Origin: Lysobacterales bacterium
Lineage (GTDB): Bacteria; Pseudomonadota; Gammaproteobacteria; Xanthomonadales; SZUA-36
DNA: 64,000 nucleotides
Assembly: GCA_021648045.1 (NCBI GenBank)
Contig: JAKITM010000001.1
Span: 49,577 to 113,576, forward strand
Direction of reading: 5' to 3'
Under the pieces are notes generated by a model that had not been told where the DNA came from, ran no database searches, and was given only the letters and a program-made list of their open reading frames with translations. The position numbers and the translations under genes were made by a program. The stretch's first letter is position 1. Every line of letters begins with the position of its first letter. This document shows positions 8,571-17,427 of the stretch, one piece after another.

Positions 8571-9488
8571 TCACAATCTAAAATAACTAAGGTAAAATCC
8601 GGTTAACTTATCACCCCACAATAATGCTGTCCAACCCGCTATTGCCAAGTAGGGACCAAAAGGAATTGGTTGGCTGCCTTTGCGTCTAATAATTAGCAGG
8701 ATTCCGCCGATTACCGCCCCAAGCAGGGAAGATAACAAGACAATAAGCGGTAGCATTTGCCATCCTAACCAGGCACCTAAGACAGCTAGTAATTTAAAAT
8801 CTCCATAACCCATGCCTTCCTTTCCGGTTAGTAGTTTAAACAGCTGGTATATAGACCATAGGATTAGATACCCGGCAACAGCACCAATTATGGCATCGTT
8901 TGGGGATACTCCAACTCCGCTTAGACTAATAATTAAGCCGATCCAAAGCAGTGGTAATACAATATCATCCGGTAGTAATTGATGGTCTATGTCTATACCG
9001 GAAAGTACGATGAGTACCCAGCTGAAAATCAGGCCATAAACCGCTTCGATGGAATACCCAAAATGCCAAACCACAAGGGCAGATACCAGTGCCGTTAATA
9101 ATTCGACCAGCGGGTAGCGTATTGATATTCTTTTTTTACAATAGCGGCAACAACCACGCAGAAACAGATAACTGAACAGTGGGATATTGTCCAGGGCAGA
9201 TAATTGATGCTCGCACGATGGACAGAAAGAGCGTTGTTTTACAATACCGGGAGGCGCTTTTATTGGGTCCGCTTCTGCTGCAGTTTTATTTTCATTCGCG
9301 GATACTTGCTTATCACTGTCGAGTAGCAGTTGGCACTGCTGCCGCCATTCAAAAAACATCCGTTTGGGTTGGCGTAGGATAACAACATTGAGAAAACTCC
9401 CCACCATCAGTCCGAAAACTGCGGTGAGGCTGAGTAGTAGTAAGGAATTCTGGGACATAAGCTGCCCCAGATCAGTAAATATCTGCAT
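8571..9488 (-). CDS. pilD: Prepilin peptidase / N-methyltransferase
   Basis: Inner-membrane aspartyl protease that cleaves the leader of type IV prepilins and N-methylates the new Phe1. The 305 aa protein has the N-terminal GSFLNVVILRQP segment, a cytosolic loop with two zinc-type CxxC pairs (CPSC and CRYC), and the two catalytic-aspartate motifs: GIDIDHQLLPDDI and MGYGDFKLLAVLGAW. Seven or eight membrane helices are evident. The linker between GSFLNVV and the first CxxC is about 45 residues longer than I expect, polar and low in complexity. A second in-frame ATG 10 codons in has a better ribosome site (GGGGCA upstream). It follows pilC by 11 bp in one operon. Confidence 0.96.
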   Translation of the reverse strand: MQIFTDLGQLMSQNSLLLLSLTAVFGLMVGSFLNVVILRQPKRMFFEWRQQCQLLLDSDKQVSANENKTAAEADPIKAPPGIVKQRSFCPSCEHQLSALDNIPLFSYLFLRGCCRYCKKRISIRYPLVELLTALVSALVVWHFGYSIEAVYGLIFSWVLIVLSGIDIDHQLLPDDIVLPLLWIGLIISLSGVGVSPNDAIIGAVAGYLILWSIYQLFKLLTGKEGMGYGDFKLLAVLGAWLGWQMLPLIVLLSSLLGAVIGGILLIIRRKGSQPIPFGPYLAIAGWTALLWGDKLTGFYLSYFRL

Positions 9489-9499
9489 TGATTAAAGGT

Positions 9500-10720
9500 C
9501 TACATCACCGCGGCGAGCTTGAAAATAGGCAGATACATACCTATAACCATGCTACCGACCATGCCACCAATAATGACAATAACCATGGGTTCGATAAGAC
9601 TGGACATTGCATCAACGGCATCGTTAACTTCTTCTTCATAGAAGTCTCCGACCTTATTCAACATGTCATCTAATGAGCCGGCTTCTTCACCAATAGCAGT
9701 CATTTGTATAACCATATGTGGGAAAACGCCGGTTTGTTCCATTGCCAATTTCAGGGTGTGGCCTACAGCAACATCTTCTCTGATTTCAGCGGTAGCAGCG
9801 TTATAGACTGCGTTGCCTGTGGATTTTGAAACGATTTTGAGTGCATCTACCAAAGGTACGCCAGCCGCGAATGTAGTAGCTAAAGTTCTGGCAAACCTAG
9901 CCAGGGCTGCCTTTTGCAAAATCGAGCCGATGATGGGGATTTTCAAACTGACCCTATCTATCCAGTGCTGGAAGGCAAGTGAGCGTTTTTTGAAATAAAG
10001 CAGACCAGCAATAGTACCCGCTATAACCAGAAAGTAGAGCAGGCCATAATCGCGGACCGATCGGGAGATATCTACGATAAACCGGGTAAACGCAGGTAAG
10101 TCTGCACCAAAACTCTGAAAAGTTTCTTCGAACATCGGTATAACAAAAACAAGTAAAATTCCGGAAACCAAAAAGGCGACAGCAATAACCGCAGCCGGAT
10201 AAAAAAGTGCTTTTTTTATCTTACCTTTTATGCTCTCCATACGCTCCTTATAGCTTGCTATAGACTCCAGCAAACCATCAAGAACACCCGCCTGTTCCCC
10301 TGCATTAACTAGGTTTTGATAGAGTTCATCAAACTGTACCGGGTGCTTGGCTAAAGCTTCGGCTAGGGTCGACCCGCTTTCAATATCGCGGCGAATGTCA
10401 CCAATCATTTTAGCCATTCGCGGGTTCGCGCTACCATGTTCAATAATCTCTAAAGAGCCTACCAGTGGCACACCGGATTTAAGCATAGTGGCAAACTGGC
10501 GCGAAAAAATAGCTATTTCTTTAGCTGTAATACGCCGACCGGCGGCCCCAAATAGTGCCTTAGGTTTACGCCGCACTCGTGTTGGGGTGATTCCTTGGCG
10601 GCGTAGGTCGGCTCGTATGAGATTTTGATTTCGACCCGTTTGTTGGCCTTTAAGTTTTTTTCCGCGTTTATCCCGGCCTTCCCAGAGAAACACTTCCAGT
10701 TCTGTTGTATTGTTCGCCAT
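9500..10720 (-). CDS. pilC: Type IV pilus inner-membrane platform protein
   Basis: PilC anchors the assembly ATPase PilB and passes pilin subunits into the growing fibre. The 406 aa length is normal. Two copies of the T2SSF domain are visible, each with the AxFARTLATTFAAGVPL / IFSRQFATMLKSGVPLV pattern, near residues 70-190 and 270-395. Hydrophobic helices lie around 173-195, 225-245 and 380-400. The N-terminus EVFLWEGRDKRGKKLKGQ is the usual PilC opening. It lies 5 bp after pilB and 11 bp before pilD, so it is surely co-transcribed with both. Confidence 0.97.
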   Translation of the reverse strand: MANNTTELEVFLWEGRDKRGKKLKGQQTGRNQNLIRADLRRQGITPTRVRRKPKALFGAAGRRITAKEIAIFSRQFATMLKSGVPLVGSLEIIEHGSANPRMAKMIGDIRRDIESGSTLAEALAKHPVQFDELYQNLVNAGEQAGVLDGLLESIASYKERMESIKGKIKKALFYPAAVIAVAFLVSGILLVFVIPMFEETFQSFGADLPAFTRFIVDISRSVRDYGLLYFLVIAGTIAGLLYFKKRSLAFQHWIDRVSLKIPIIGSILQKAALARFARTLATTFAAGVPLVDALKIVSKSTGNAVYNAATAEIREDVAVGHTLKLAMEQTGVFPHMVIQMTAIGEEAGSLDDMLNKVGDFYEEEVNDAVDAMSSLIEPMVIVIIGGMVGSMVIGMYLPIFKLAAVM

Positions 10721-10725
10721 GATAA

Positions 10726-12444
10726 TCAGTCCTTTGTTACACGGTTTATTTCAGCCAGGCCGGTAACCCCGATACTGACTTTGTTTAAAGCTGCCCGGCG
10801 TAAGTCGATAATCCCTTCACTGCGTGCTTGGGCACTAATTTTCAAAGCGTTACCACCCTTGAGAATAATGCTTTTTAGCTCGGCTGTAATTGGCATTACT
10901 TCAAAAATACCACTACGGCCTCGGTAGCCATCATTGCAGGCACTACATCCTGTAGGTGCATATATTGTAATGTTGCTATTGACCTCTTCTTCACTATAGC
11001 CTATTTCTTGTAGTGCGGCAGCAGGTATTTCCTCAATATGTTTGCATTTGTGCAATACCCGCACCAGTCGTTGGGCTAGAACGACATTTACCGCGGAAAT
11101 AATATTAAAAGCGGCAACGCCCATTTGTGCAAGACGAGTAATAGATTCTGAAGCGTCATTGGTATGTAAGGTGGAGAGCACGAGGTGACCGGTTTGCGCC
11201 GCTTTGACTGCAATATCTGCGGTTTCCAAATCGCGTATTTCGCCAACCATAATTACATCTGGGTCCTGGCGCAAGAATGACCGTAGAGCTTTCGCAAAAG
11301 TCAGGCCTGCTTTTGTATTTTGCTGTACCTGATTAATCCCTTCAACGCGTATTTCAACCGGATCTTCAACCGTGGAAATATTCTGACCGCCATCATTTAG
11401 GATATTTAGAGCAGTATACAGGGTAACAGTTTTACCACTGCCCGTTGGCCCGGTTACCAAAACCATTCCATAGGGTTTATTAACCGCATGAAGGAAATCT
11501 TCCTGTTGTTTTTTCTCAAAACCTAATACTTCAATTCCAAGTTTTGTAACGGAAGAGTCGAGAATTCGCAGCACAATTTTTTCGCCAAACAAAGTGGGCA
11601 GAGTGCTGACTCGAAAATCAATAGATTTTTTCTTTGAAAGGCTAAGCTTTATTCGGCCGTCTTGGGGAACGCGTCGTTCAGCAATATCCAGTTGCGCCAT
11701 TACCTTCAGGCGGGAGGCTATCCTCCGGGACATTAAGTTGGGCGGCGTAGCAACCTGTTTTAGCACACCATCCAGGCGGTAGCGCACCCGATAATTATCT
11801 TCATAAGGCTCAAAATGGATGTCAGATGCTCCTTTGCGGATAGCATCCAGTAGTATTTTGCTGACGAATCGAACAACCGGTGCCTCATCGATAGCGCTAT
11901 CTTCAGAATCTTGTTCTTGGCTTGAGGCATCGACTTCTAAGTTACTGAGGATGTCATCATCATCTTCGGAAAACTCATCAAAACTGGTTTCTTGAGCATT
12001 GCCGGCGCTATCGATGGCAGAATCTAAGGAGTCAGCGGCAACAATTAATGGCTCTACGATTAAACCCGAATTAAACGAAACCTCATCCAGTGCCAGTTGA
12101 TTAGTAGGGTCGGCGGTTGCCACAAAAAGAGTTTTTCCGCGCACAAATACAGGTAACAGTTTATGCCGGTGGAGGAGTTTCTCGTTGATCAGGCCAGTGG
12201 GGGCGTTTTTAAGATCAAGAGCGGAAATGTCAATCAATGGAATGCCAAATTCGGAAGCGGCGGCGAAGGCAAGACGATCTACCGGCACCATATCATGCTG
12301 AATTAAATGGCTCAGGAGGGTTGAGCTATTGTGGTTGGCTGCATGGGTGGCTTCACGGATTGTAGTTGCATCGACAAGTCCATTATCAACTAGGCGGCGC
12401 GCAAGGCCATTTAAGTGTACGGTGGTTTTTACATCCGTGTTCAT
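10726..12444 (-). CDS. pilB: Type IV pilus assembly ATPase
   Basis: Hexameric cytoplasmic motor that drives pilus extension. The 572 aa protein has an N-terminal MshEN-type domain (about 1-150), an acidic linker (EFSEDDDDILSNLEVD), the N2 domain and the ATPase core: Walker A GPTGSGKTVTLYT, Asp box STVEDPVEIRVEGINQ, Walker B FLRQDPDVIMVGEIRD and His box ILSTLHTNDA. The zinc-site region is unusual: the second pair is normal (GCSAC), but where Pseudomonas PilB has LCxxC this one reads LHKC, so the first Cys appears replaced by His with one residue missing. First gene of the pilBCD operon. Confidence 0.97.
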   Translation of the reverse strand: MNTDVKTTVHLNGLARRLVDNGLVDATTIREATHAANHNSSTLLSHLIQHDMVPVDRLAFAAASEFGIPLIDISALDLKNAPTGLINEKLLHRHKLLPVFVRGKTLFVATADPTNQLALDEVSFNSGLIVEPLIVAADSLDSAIDSAGNAQETSFDEFSEDDDDILSNLEVDASSQEQDSEDSAIDEAPVVRFVSKILLDAIRKGASDIHFEPYEDNYRVRYRLDGVLKQVATPPNLMSRRIASRLKVMAQLDIAERRVPQDGRIKLSLSKKKSIDFRVSTLPTLFGEKIVLRILDSSVTKLGIEVLGFEKKQQEDFLHAVNKPYGMVLVTGPTGSGKTVTLYTALNILNDGGQNISTVEDPVEIRVEGINQVQQNTKAGLTFAKALRSFLRQDPDVIMVGEIRDLETADIAVKAAQTGHLVLSTLHTNDASESITRLAQMGVAAFNIISAVNVVLAQRLVRVLHKCKHIEEIPAAALQEIGYSEEEVNSNITIYAPTGCSACNDGYRGRSGIFEVMPITAELKSIILKGGNALKISAQARSEGIIDLRRAALNKVSIGVTGLAEINRVTKD

Positions 12445-12624
12445 TATTACTCCCCGGTCTCCTGCGCTTGCCCTGTTTGGTCATCCCCCAGGTATATAAG
12501 TCGGCAGTTTATTTAGTTTCTAGTATGCGCACATTATCCCTATGTTTGCGCAGCAATTATAACTTGAATTTGAGTTTAATGTACTCGATTACTATTCTAG
12601 CTGTAAATGTATGGTTTTGAAAAT

Positions 12625-12655
12625 AAAAAAACCCTCGCCGTAGCGAGGGTTTTTA
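12625..12655 (-). terminator. Intrinsic terminator downstream of pilA
   Basis: An 8 bp perfect stem ACCCTCGC/GCGAGGGT (12631-12638 and 12643-12650) with a 4 nt loop, flanked by A-runs on one side and T-runs on the other, so it can work in both directions. On the minus strand it ends 19 bp past the pilA stop with a T-tract of about seven. It would separate the abundant pilA message from pilBCD. Confidence 0.9.
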
Positions 12656-12673
12656 GGTGTTGCTATTTTGTAC

Positions 12674-13120
12674 TTAACGGCATTCTTGTGGTATTTGAGC
12701 TATGCTTGCAGCTCCTGTTGAAGTACATGCCCAATCAATTCTACCTGTGTTTACAGCATAGTTGCCTGTAAATAGGAAGGTAGTAGCACTACCGCCGGTA
12801 TTTGCACTAAGAGCGGTAACTGTTGGTGCAGCACATGTGCCCCCTAGAAGTACCGAGGTTACATATTTGCTTGATGCAAAAGTATAACCATTATCGTTAG
12901 TACTATTAGTGGACTGGCAAGTTTCTGCGATCGCAAGTTTTGCGCCACCGGAGACTGCAATGGCTTCACCGTTCTTTGTACGGATGGTGTAATCCTGGTA
13001 AGCAGGAATTGCAAGTGCGATCAGGATAGCGATAATTGCTACAACGATCATCAATTCGATTAAGGTAAAACCAGTTTGGCTTCTGTAGTTTTTAATGTTC
13101 TTTAAGTTAGTCATGTTCAT
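12674..13120 (-). CDS. pilA: Type IV major pilin precursor
   Basis: Prepilin of 148 aa, the structural subunit of the pilus. It has a short basic leader (MNMTNLKNIKNYRSQTG) ending in Gly, then FTLIELMIVVAIIAILIALA, the class IVa N-terminal helix with Glu5; PilD cuts between G and F. Four cysteines follow: two in the middle (ETCQ, GGTCAA) and two near the end (WACTST, QECR), the last pair giving the D-region disulfide loop. I chose the ATG at 13120 because GGGAGG sits 9 nt upstream; a longer reading from 13177 has no such site. It carries its own terminator, unlike pilBCD. The C-terminus ends in Arg, not the Ser glycosylated by TfpO. Confidence 0.93.
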   Translation of the reverse strand: MNMTNLKNIKNYRSQTGFTLIELMIVVAIIAILIALAIPAYQDYTIRTKNGEAIAVSGGAKLAIAETCQSTNSTNDNGYTFASSKYVTSVLLGGTCAAPTVTALSANTGGSATTFLFTGNYAVNTGRIDWACTSTGAASIAQIPQECR

Positions 13121-13536
13121 AAGTTTGGCCCTCCCGGGCATAATTGATCCAATAATAATTATATGTTGCACATCCATGGCAACACACTAACGATACTTCA
13201 TTTTTGCAAAAACCGAAAGTGCGGCGTGAAATCGTACATCCACGCCGCTCGGCTTGCTGATGCTAAATCCCCATTTGCTCCAGCTCCCTTACTTTCGCTT
13301 CAATACCTGTCGCCAGGTGTTAAAACTCCCTTACTAACTGCTAACTCCCTTAGCAACTTACTGGTAAATCCATTTTTGCTAATTCCTTCTAGTACCAGCG
13401 AGATACTTAATGCAATTAGTATGCCAGATATACACTAGTGGCTAGATGTGCTGGTATTACTAGGTGTGTTTATTTTCTTGGTTTAATCGACTAGGGTTTT
13501 CAATGGCCATGACCGTCGTAAAGTGACAATATTTGT
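13121..13536. other. Long pilA upstream region, no gene seen
   Basis: About 415 bases between pilA and the inverted repeat behind pilR. It should contain the pilA promoter. A TATAAT hexamer occurs on the minus strand near 13156-13161 but without a good -35 box. I looked for the TGGCAC-N5-TTGC sigma-54 element expected for PilR-controlled pilA and found no match with correct spacing. The motif CTCCCTTA occurs three times (about 13285-13353), and TGACAA-TAT-TTGTCA, a perfect dyad, lies at 13524-13538. Confidence 0.4.
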
Positions 13537-13633
13537 CAGTAGATACTATGAAAGCCACAAAAGTCGCATCCTCTAAGATCCAAACAAAATCGGAGAAAAC
13601 AAATGACTCAAGTGGCTTTCATAGTATCTACTG
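13537..13633. repeat. Perfect 22 bp inverted repeat overlapping the pilR stop
   Basis: The 22 bases at 13537-13558 (starting CAGTAGATACTATG, ending AAAGCCAC) are the exact reverse complement of 13612-13633, with 53 bases between. The right arm contains the last sense codon and stop codon of pilR (CAG TAG on the minus strand). In RNA this would give a long hairpin beginning at the end of pilR. There is no T-tract after it, so it is not a classic intrinsic terminator; protection of the 3' end or a small insertion element are possibilities. Confidence 0.9.
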
Positions 13634-15013
13634 GATGTTGTATTTGCTTAGCTTGTAGCGCAGGGAGCGAAAAGATATGCCGAGTTTTTTCGCGGTTGCG
13701 GTTTTGTTGTAGTGGCATTCTTCTAGGGCTTTTTTTAGGATTTCTCTTTCGATACCTTCCATATGATCATCTAGGTTTTCCGGCGTGGGGCCGTTGCTGG
13801 AATCAGCTGTTAGTAATTCCACTGATGACTCATTTTGTTCGAGCATTAGGTCCTCAACATTAATTTTATTACCATCGCCTAGCGTTAGGGCGCGTTGCAG
13901 GATATTAACTAACTCTCTAACATTGCCACTGTAATGGTGTGCCAGTAGTGCAGATGTTGCCTCAGCGCTGAATTCCGGTGGTCTATCTAGGCCGAATTCA
14001 TCGCTCAGATGCCGGATAAAGTGCCTTAACAATAGCGGTATGTCTTCCGGTCGTTGGTGTAGGGCCGGCATGTGTAATTCAATTACATTTAGGCGAAAAT
14101 ATAAATCATTCCTGAACTGGCCACTGTCGACCAAAGGTTTTAAGCTTTTATGACTGGCGCTGAGGATGCGCACATCAATAGCGCGTTCTTTGACCGCACC
14201 AATCGCTCTGACGCGCTTTTCCTGGATTACCCGTAACAACTTAACTTGCATTGCTAATGGCAGGTCGGCGACCTCATCGAGAAACAGTGTGCCACCGTTG
14301 GCAGTCTGGAATAAGCCTGGGCTGTCTTCATGTGCGCCGGTAAAACTGCCTTTGGTATGTCCGAAAAATTCACTTTCCATTAAATCGGCGGGTATCGCCC
14401 CGCAATTTACAGGCACGAAGGGTCCTTCTGCGCGTGGCCCTAGCTGATGTATGAAGTGCGCAACCAATTCCTTGCCGGTGCCGGAATCGCCGCTGATAAA
14501 GATCGGTGCTTGGCTGCGGGCAAGTTTTATAGTCAAACGCCGGACTTTATCCATTGCTGGTGATTTCCCGATAAGACCTTTAAGTTTTTCGGCGTGCGCA
14601 GTTGAGAGCGAATCTTGCTGTTCATCACTTCCCAGCGGGCGGAGTTTAAGCGCAACTCCTACAAGGCGACGCAGGTCTTTAATATTGACAGGTTTGGAAA
14701 CAAAATCGAATGCGCCATATTTTAGGGCGGTAACGGCATCCTCAATACTGCCATGGGCGGTGAGTACGGCTACTGGTAGGTCGGGGTATTGTTTGGATAT
14801 TTCTTCAACCAGATCTAGGCCATTGCCATCGGGAAGTTTCATATCTGTTAGGCAAAAATCGAAAGTGTGCTGTTTCAGTTTTTTTCGGGCTGCGGTTAAA
14901 TCAGCCGCTGTGGTAACGGCAAGCCCCATCCGCGAAAGGGTCATATCCAGTAGTGTAAGAATATCCGGCTCATCATCTATGACCAGAATTCGTTGTTTTA
15001 TTGCTTCAGACAT
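13628..15013 (-). CDS. pilR: Sigma-54-dependent response regulator of type IV pili
   Basis: NtrC-family activator of 461 aa, partner of PilS. Residues 6-125 are the receiver (ILVIDDEPDIL; phospho-acceptor Asp57 in LTDMKLPDGNG; Lys in SKPVNIKDL). The AAA+ domain has Walker A GDSGTGKE, the sigma-54 contact loop GSFTGA (one change from GAFTGA) and FLDEVADLPL (Walker B). The C-terminus (TATAKKLGISFRSLRYKLSK) is a Fis-type helix-turn-helix. In Pseudomonas PilR activates pilA with RpoN; I could not find a matching site before pilA here. It follows pilS by 97 bp; GGGGG precedes the ATG. Confidence 0.95.
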   Translation of the reverse strand: MSEAIKQRILVIDDEPDILTLLDMTLSRMGLAVTTAADLTAARKKLKQHTFDFCLTDMKLPDGNGLDLVEEISKQYPDLPVAVLTAHGSIEDAVTALKYGAFDFVSKPVNIKDLRRLVGVALKLRPLGSDEQQDSLSTAHAEKLKGLIGKSPAMDKVRRLTIKLARSQAPIFISGDSGTGKELVAHFIHQLGPRAEGPFVPVNCGAIPADLMESEFFGHTKGSFTGAHEDSPGLFQTANGGTLFLDEVADLPLAMQVKLLRVIQEKRVRAIGAVKERAIDVRILSASHKSLKPLVDSGQFRNDLYFRLNVIELHMPALHQRPEDIPLLLRHFIRHLSDEFGLDRPPEFSAEATSALLAHHYSGNVRELVNILQRALTLGDGNKINVEDLMLEQNESSVELLTADSSNGPTPENLDDHMEGIEREILKKALEECHYNKTATAKKLGISFRSLRYKLSKYNIQ

Positions 15014-15110
15014 GATGCCCCCAGTATTAGTGAAAGAAATATGTTTTATTCCGACTTTTGCAGTTTGTTTTTATTCATTATAGCTTTGAATGAATCGAGT
15101 TACAGCCTGC

Positions 15111-16772
15111 TTATTGATTTTGCGCCTGTTTAGCGAGCTTTTGTTCATGGCTGGCACCTGGAATGACTAGGCGAAACAGTGCGCCACTGTCAGAGGAGGA
15201 GATTGTACTAAGTTCCGTTTGATTAATAGAGCAGAGTTGCTGGGTAATATATAAACCCAGCCCAGACCCCTGCTTGTGGCTTGAACAGAAGGGTTCGAAA
15301 ATATTTGCCATCATATTTGTCGATATACCCGGTCCGTTATCTTCGAAATCAAGAACAATATGCCCGGAACCGTGTTTTGTATCGAGCGAGATGGTGACTT
15401 CAGTGTTCTGGTTAGGCTGGTGTGCGTGAGTTAAAGCATTTTCCAATAATTGATGAATAACCTGCTGGAACTGACTGCGGTCGAATAAAATATAAGCAGG
15501 TTGAGGAAGCAGGTTCAGGGTTATAGCCAAGCCATTCTCTGGCATCATTTTACGGTAATCTACCACTAGGCTTTGCAACTCAAGGTTGAGTTGAATCACC
15601 TCCGGTCGGGAGCGTTTCTGCCGCGCGAGTTGCAGTATGTTTTCGATAATGCTGTTTATTCGCTCGCCCTGATTAGTGATAATATCCAAAAGTTGCTTAT
15701 CCTCCGGGTTGGTTTGCTCAGACTCCTGCATCAGCTCGCTGGCATTAACCATCGCTGCCAACGGGTTGCGAATTTCATGAGCGATACTTCCGGATAACTT
15801 AGCCAGGGTTTCGGTGGCAATGGTGCTTGCCTGGCGGGATACTTTGCTGGTGTCTTGTAAAAACACTAGGGTTGCTTCGCTATGGGTGCCGGGTATTGTA
15901 ATAAACTGTGGTATCACCGGTGAATGACCCGGAACCAGGGATTCAGGTTCATCGGTGACTTTTTTACCGGTATGCCAACGGCGCAATAACTTCATTAACC
16001 GCGGGGCAATCGTTGATAAATTAGTATTTGAGGTGCTGGGAGATCCGAGTAAAAACCAGGCAGATTCATTCATCAAACGAATTTCACCCGCATGATCGAC
16101 TACCACAACACCGGTTCTCATTCGCCGGATAACGATTTCGTTAATCTGTTCCATATTACGCAGATCAACAACATTTTGCTCTGCCAGTAGTTCGTATTGC
16201 TGACTCCAACGGGTTAGAGCGCTGAAAATTAGTGCGCCGAAGAAGCAGCTGGCAGCATATATACCCGCAGTGAGCAGGTCGTGGCTTACGCTGCCACCGG
16301 TGAGTAGACCCCAGCCAGTAAATGTGATTATAAAGATGCTCGAAAAAGCCGCGAGCGTGAAAGCAAAGCCGCGCGGCAGGATGATTGCTGTAGCGCAGCA
16401 CCAGAATACCAACAGCATACCGGTACCGATAGTGAGGCTATTGAGGGTGTAAATTAAGAACATGGCGACAAGGATGTCGACAATAAAAGCAAACCTCCCG
16501 AGTATGTGTGGTTGTTCGGGGTTGCGGCTGAGCAGGGCGATCATTAGCAAACTATCAGCGAAATAGACGATAGCCGCCGATCTAGCAAAGCTCAGCAACT
16601 CAGCCTGCACAGATTGAGCGGCAGCTGAAAACACCAAAAACAGAATAACGGTTGCGATAATAAAGCGAAAAATATTAAAGTAAACCATCACCCGCCGAGC
16701 TAATGCTCTGGAGCTAGGGTAGTTACTAACTTTCCAGTGGCGTTCTGTGGTGTCTGGTAGACCTGGGGTCAT
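15111..16772 (-). CDS. pilS: Two-component sensor kinase of type IV pili
   Basis: Membrane histidine kinase of 553 aa. The first 200 residues contain about six membrane helices, as in PilS. A PAS-like sensor follows (VVVDHAGEIRLMNESAWFLL). The kinase core has the H-box SIAHEIRNPLAAMVNASEL, N-box ENALTHA, G1 box FEDNGPGIS and G2 box GSGLGLYI. It should phosphorylate PilR at Asp57. In Pseudomonas PilS senses pilin in the membrane. AGAGGG lies 10 nt before the ATG. Its 5' end (16650-16747) has a decayed copy at 18013-18110. Confidence 0.95.
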   Translation of the reverse strand: MTPGLPDTTERHWKVSNYPSSRALARRVMVYFNIFRFIIATVILFLVFSAAAQSVQAELLSFARSAAIVYFADSLLMIALLSRNPEQPHILGRFAFIVDILVAMFLIYTLNSLTIGTGMLLVFWCCATAIILPRGFAFTLAAFSSIFIITFTGWGLLTGGSVSHDLLTAGIYAASCFFGALIFSALTRWSQQYELLAEQNVVDLRNMEQINEIVIRRMRTGVVVVDHAGEIRLMNESAWFLLGSPSTSNTNLSTIAPRLMKLLRRWHTGKKVTDEPESLVPGHSPVIPQFITIPGTHSEATLVFLQDTSKVSRQASTIATETLAKLSGSIAHEIRNPLAAMVNASELMQESEQTNPEDKQLLDIITNQGERINSIIENILQLARQKRSRPEVIQLNLELQSLVVDYRKMMPENGLAITLNLLPQPAYILFDRSQFQQVIHQLLENALTHAHQPNQNTEVTISLDTKHGSGHIVLDFEDNGPGISTNMMANIFEPFCSSHKQGSGLGLYITQQLCSINQTELSTISSSDSGALFRLVIPGASHEQKLAKQAQNQ

Positions 16773-16928
16773 TTGCCCATATCCCTCTAACCCAGTTTAA
16801 TCGATTCCCCTCGATTTAATGGGCGTTCCTCCCTTGTTCACTGACCATGATTATAGCTTTGATGAATTTGTCAAAGGTCTAATAGGATAATTTGAATATA
16901 CCACAAGTGGTAATAGCAGCGCTCGTGC

Positions 16929-16959
16929 ATTTTCTCAAAGCTGTTGGTGTTGAGAAAAT
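16929..16959. repeat. Perfect 10 bp stem-loop
   Basis: ATTTTCTCAA (16929-16938) and TTGAGAAAAT (16950-16959) are perfect complements with an 11 nt loop. The site is about 60 bp downstream of the hipA remnant on the minus strand and may be the old terminator of that gene. It is the only structured element I see in the 245 bases between pilS and the hipA fragment. Confidence 0.5.
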
Positions 16960-17017
16960 ACCCACGGCGGTCTTCTGTTGATTCCAAACCCTTCGGCAGA
17001 TTATATTATGCCCGCCA

Positions 17018-17427
17018 TTAAAGCTTAGCGGCAGCTTTTTTCATTCCTTGAAAAATCGCTTGTGAGATATTTTCAGGAAAGGTATTAGGTAGTTTTGTTG
17101 AGATTATATCAATTACTTTATCCAGTTTTGAGTGTGTTTGTTCAATGATTTCTTCCATTTGGCTTGCAGGAAAACCAACTCTCTTAGCTTCAGCGAACCA
17201 ATGCCGTGGCCGTATGTTTTGCCAGTGGTAGTGGGTATTTTTTCCATGCAAGGCCATCGCCATTTTAACTCTCTGGTAATCAAGTTGGTGCTTTTCAGCA
17301 AGGGGATAAGCGGACATAACATCGTAGATAGGGGTTAGCTTAAACCTCCCCCCTTGTTTAAGGAATATACTAAAGTTTTTTGCATGTCCATCAATGGCAC
17401 CCAGTAACCAGAACAAGTTTTTGATTA
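17018..17427 (-). pseudogene. HipA-type kinase remnant (C-terminal third)
   Basis: The reading frame encodes about 135 residues matching the end of HipA-family Ser/Thr kinases: NLFWLLGAIDGHAKNFSIFL (the D-G/D-HAKN catalytic loop), then LTPIYDVMSAYPL with the DFG-like YDV motif. Full HipA is about 400-440 residues, so the N-terminal two thirds, including the ATP-binding P-loop, is missing. The homologous sequence runs right up to, and its frame slightly overlaps, the stop codon of the RelE-type toxin gene, as if that module or a deletion cut it. No HipB gene is present. The fragment is unlikely to be functional. Confidence 0.8.

Noticed and set aside
13150..13260. Sigma-54 promoter for pilA around CCGCAC...TTTGCA
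   Set aside because: The half-sites are 9 rather than 5 bases apart, so the GG-GC spacing is wrong.
13603..13863. 86 aa plus-strand ORF with a plausible GGAG ribosome site inside the inverted repeat
   Set aside because: Most of it is antisense to the pilR 3' end, and the Cys-rich sequence mirrors pilR codons; the ribosome site is probably chance.
14451..15083. 210 aa open frame on the plus strand, opposite pilR
   Set aside because: It is antisense to well-conserved pilR codons, Ser/Arg/Pro rich and without any recognisable domain or ribosome site.
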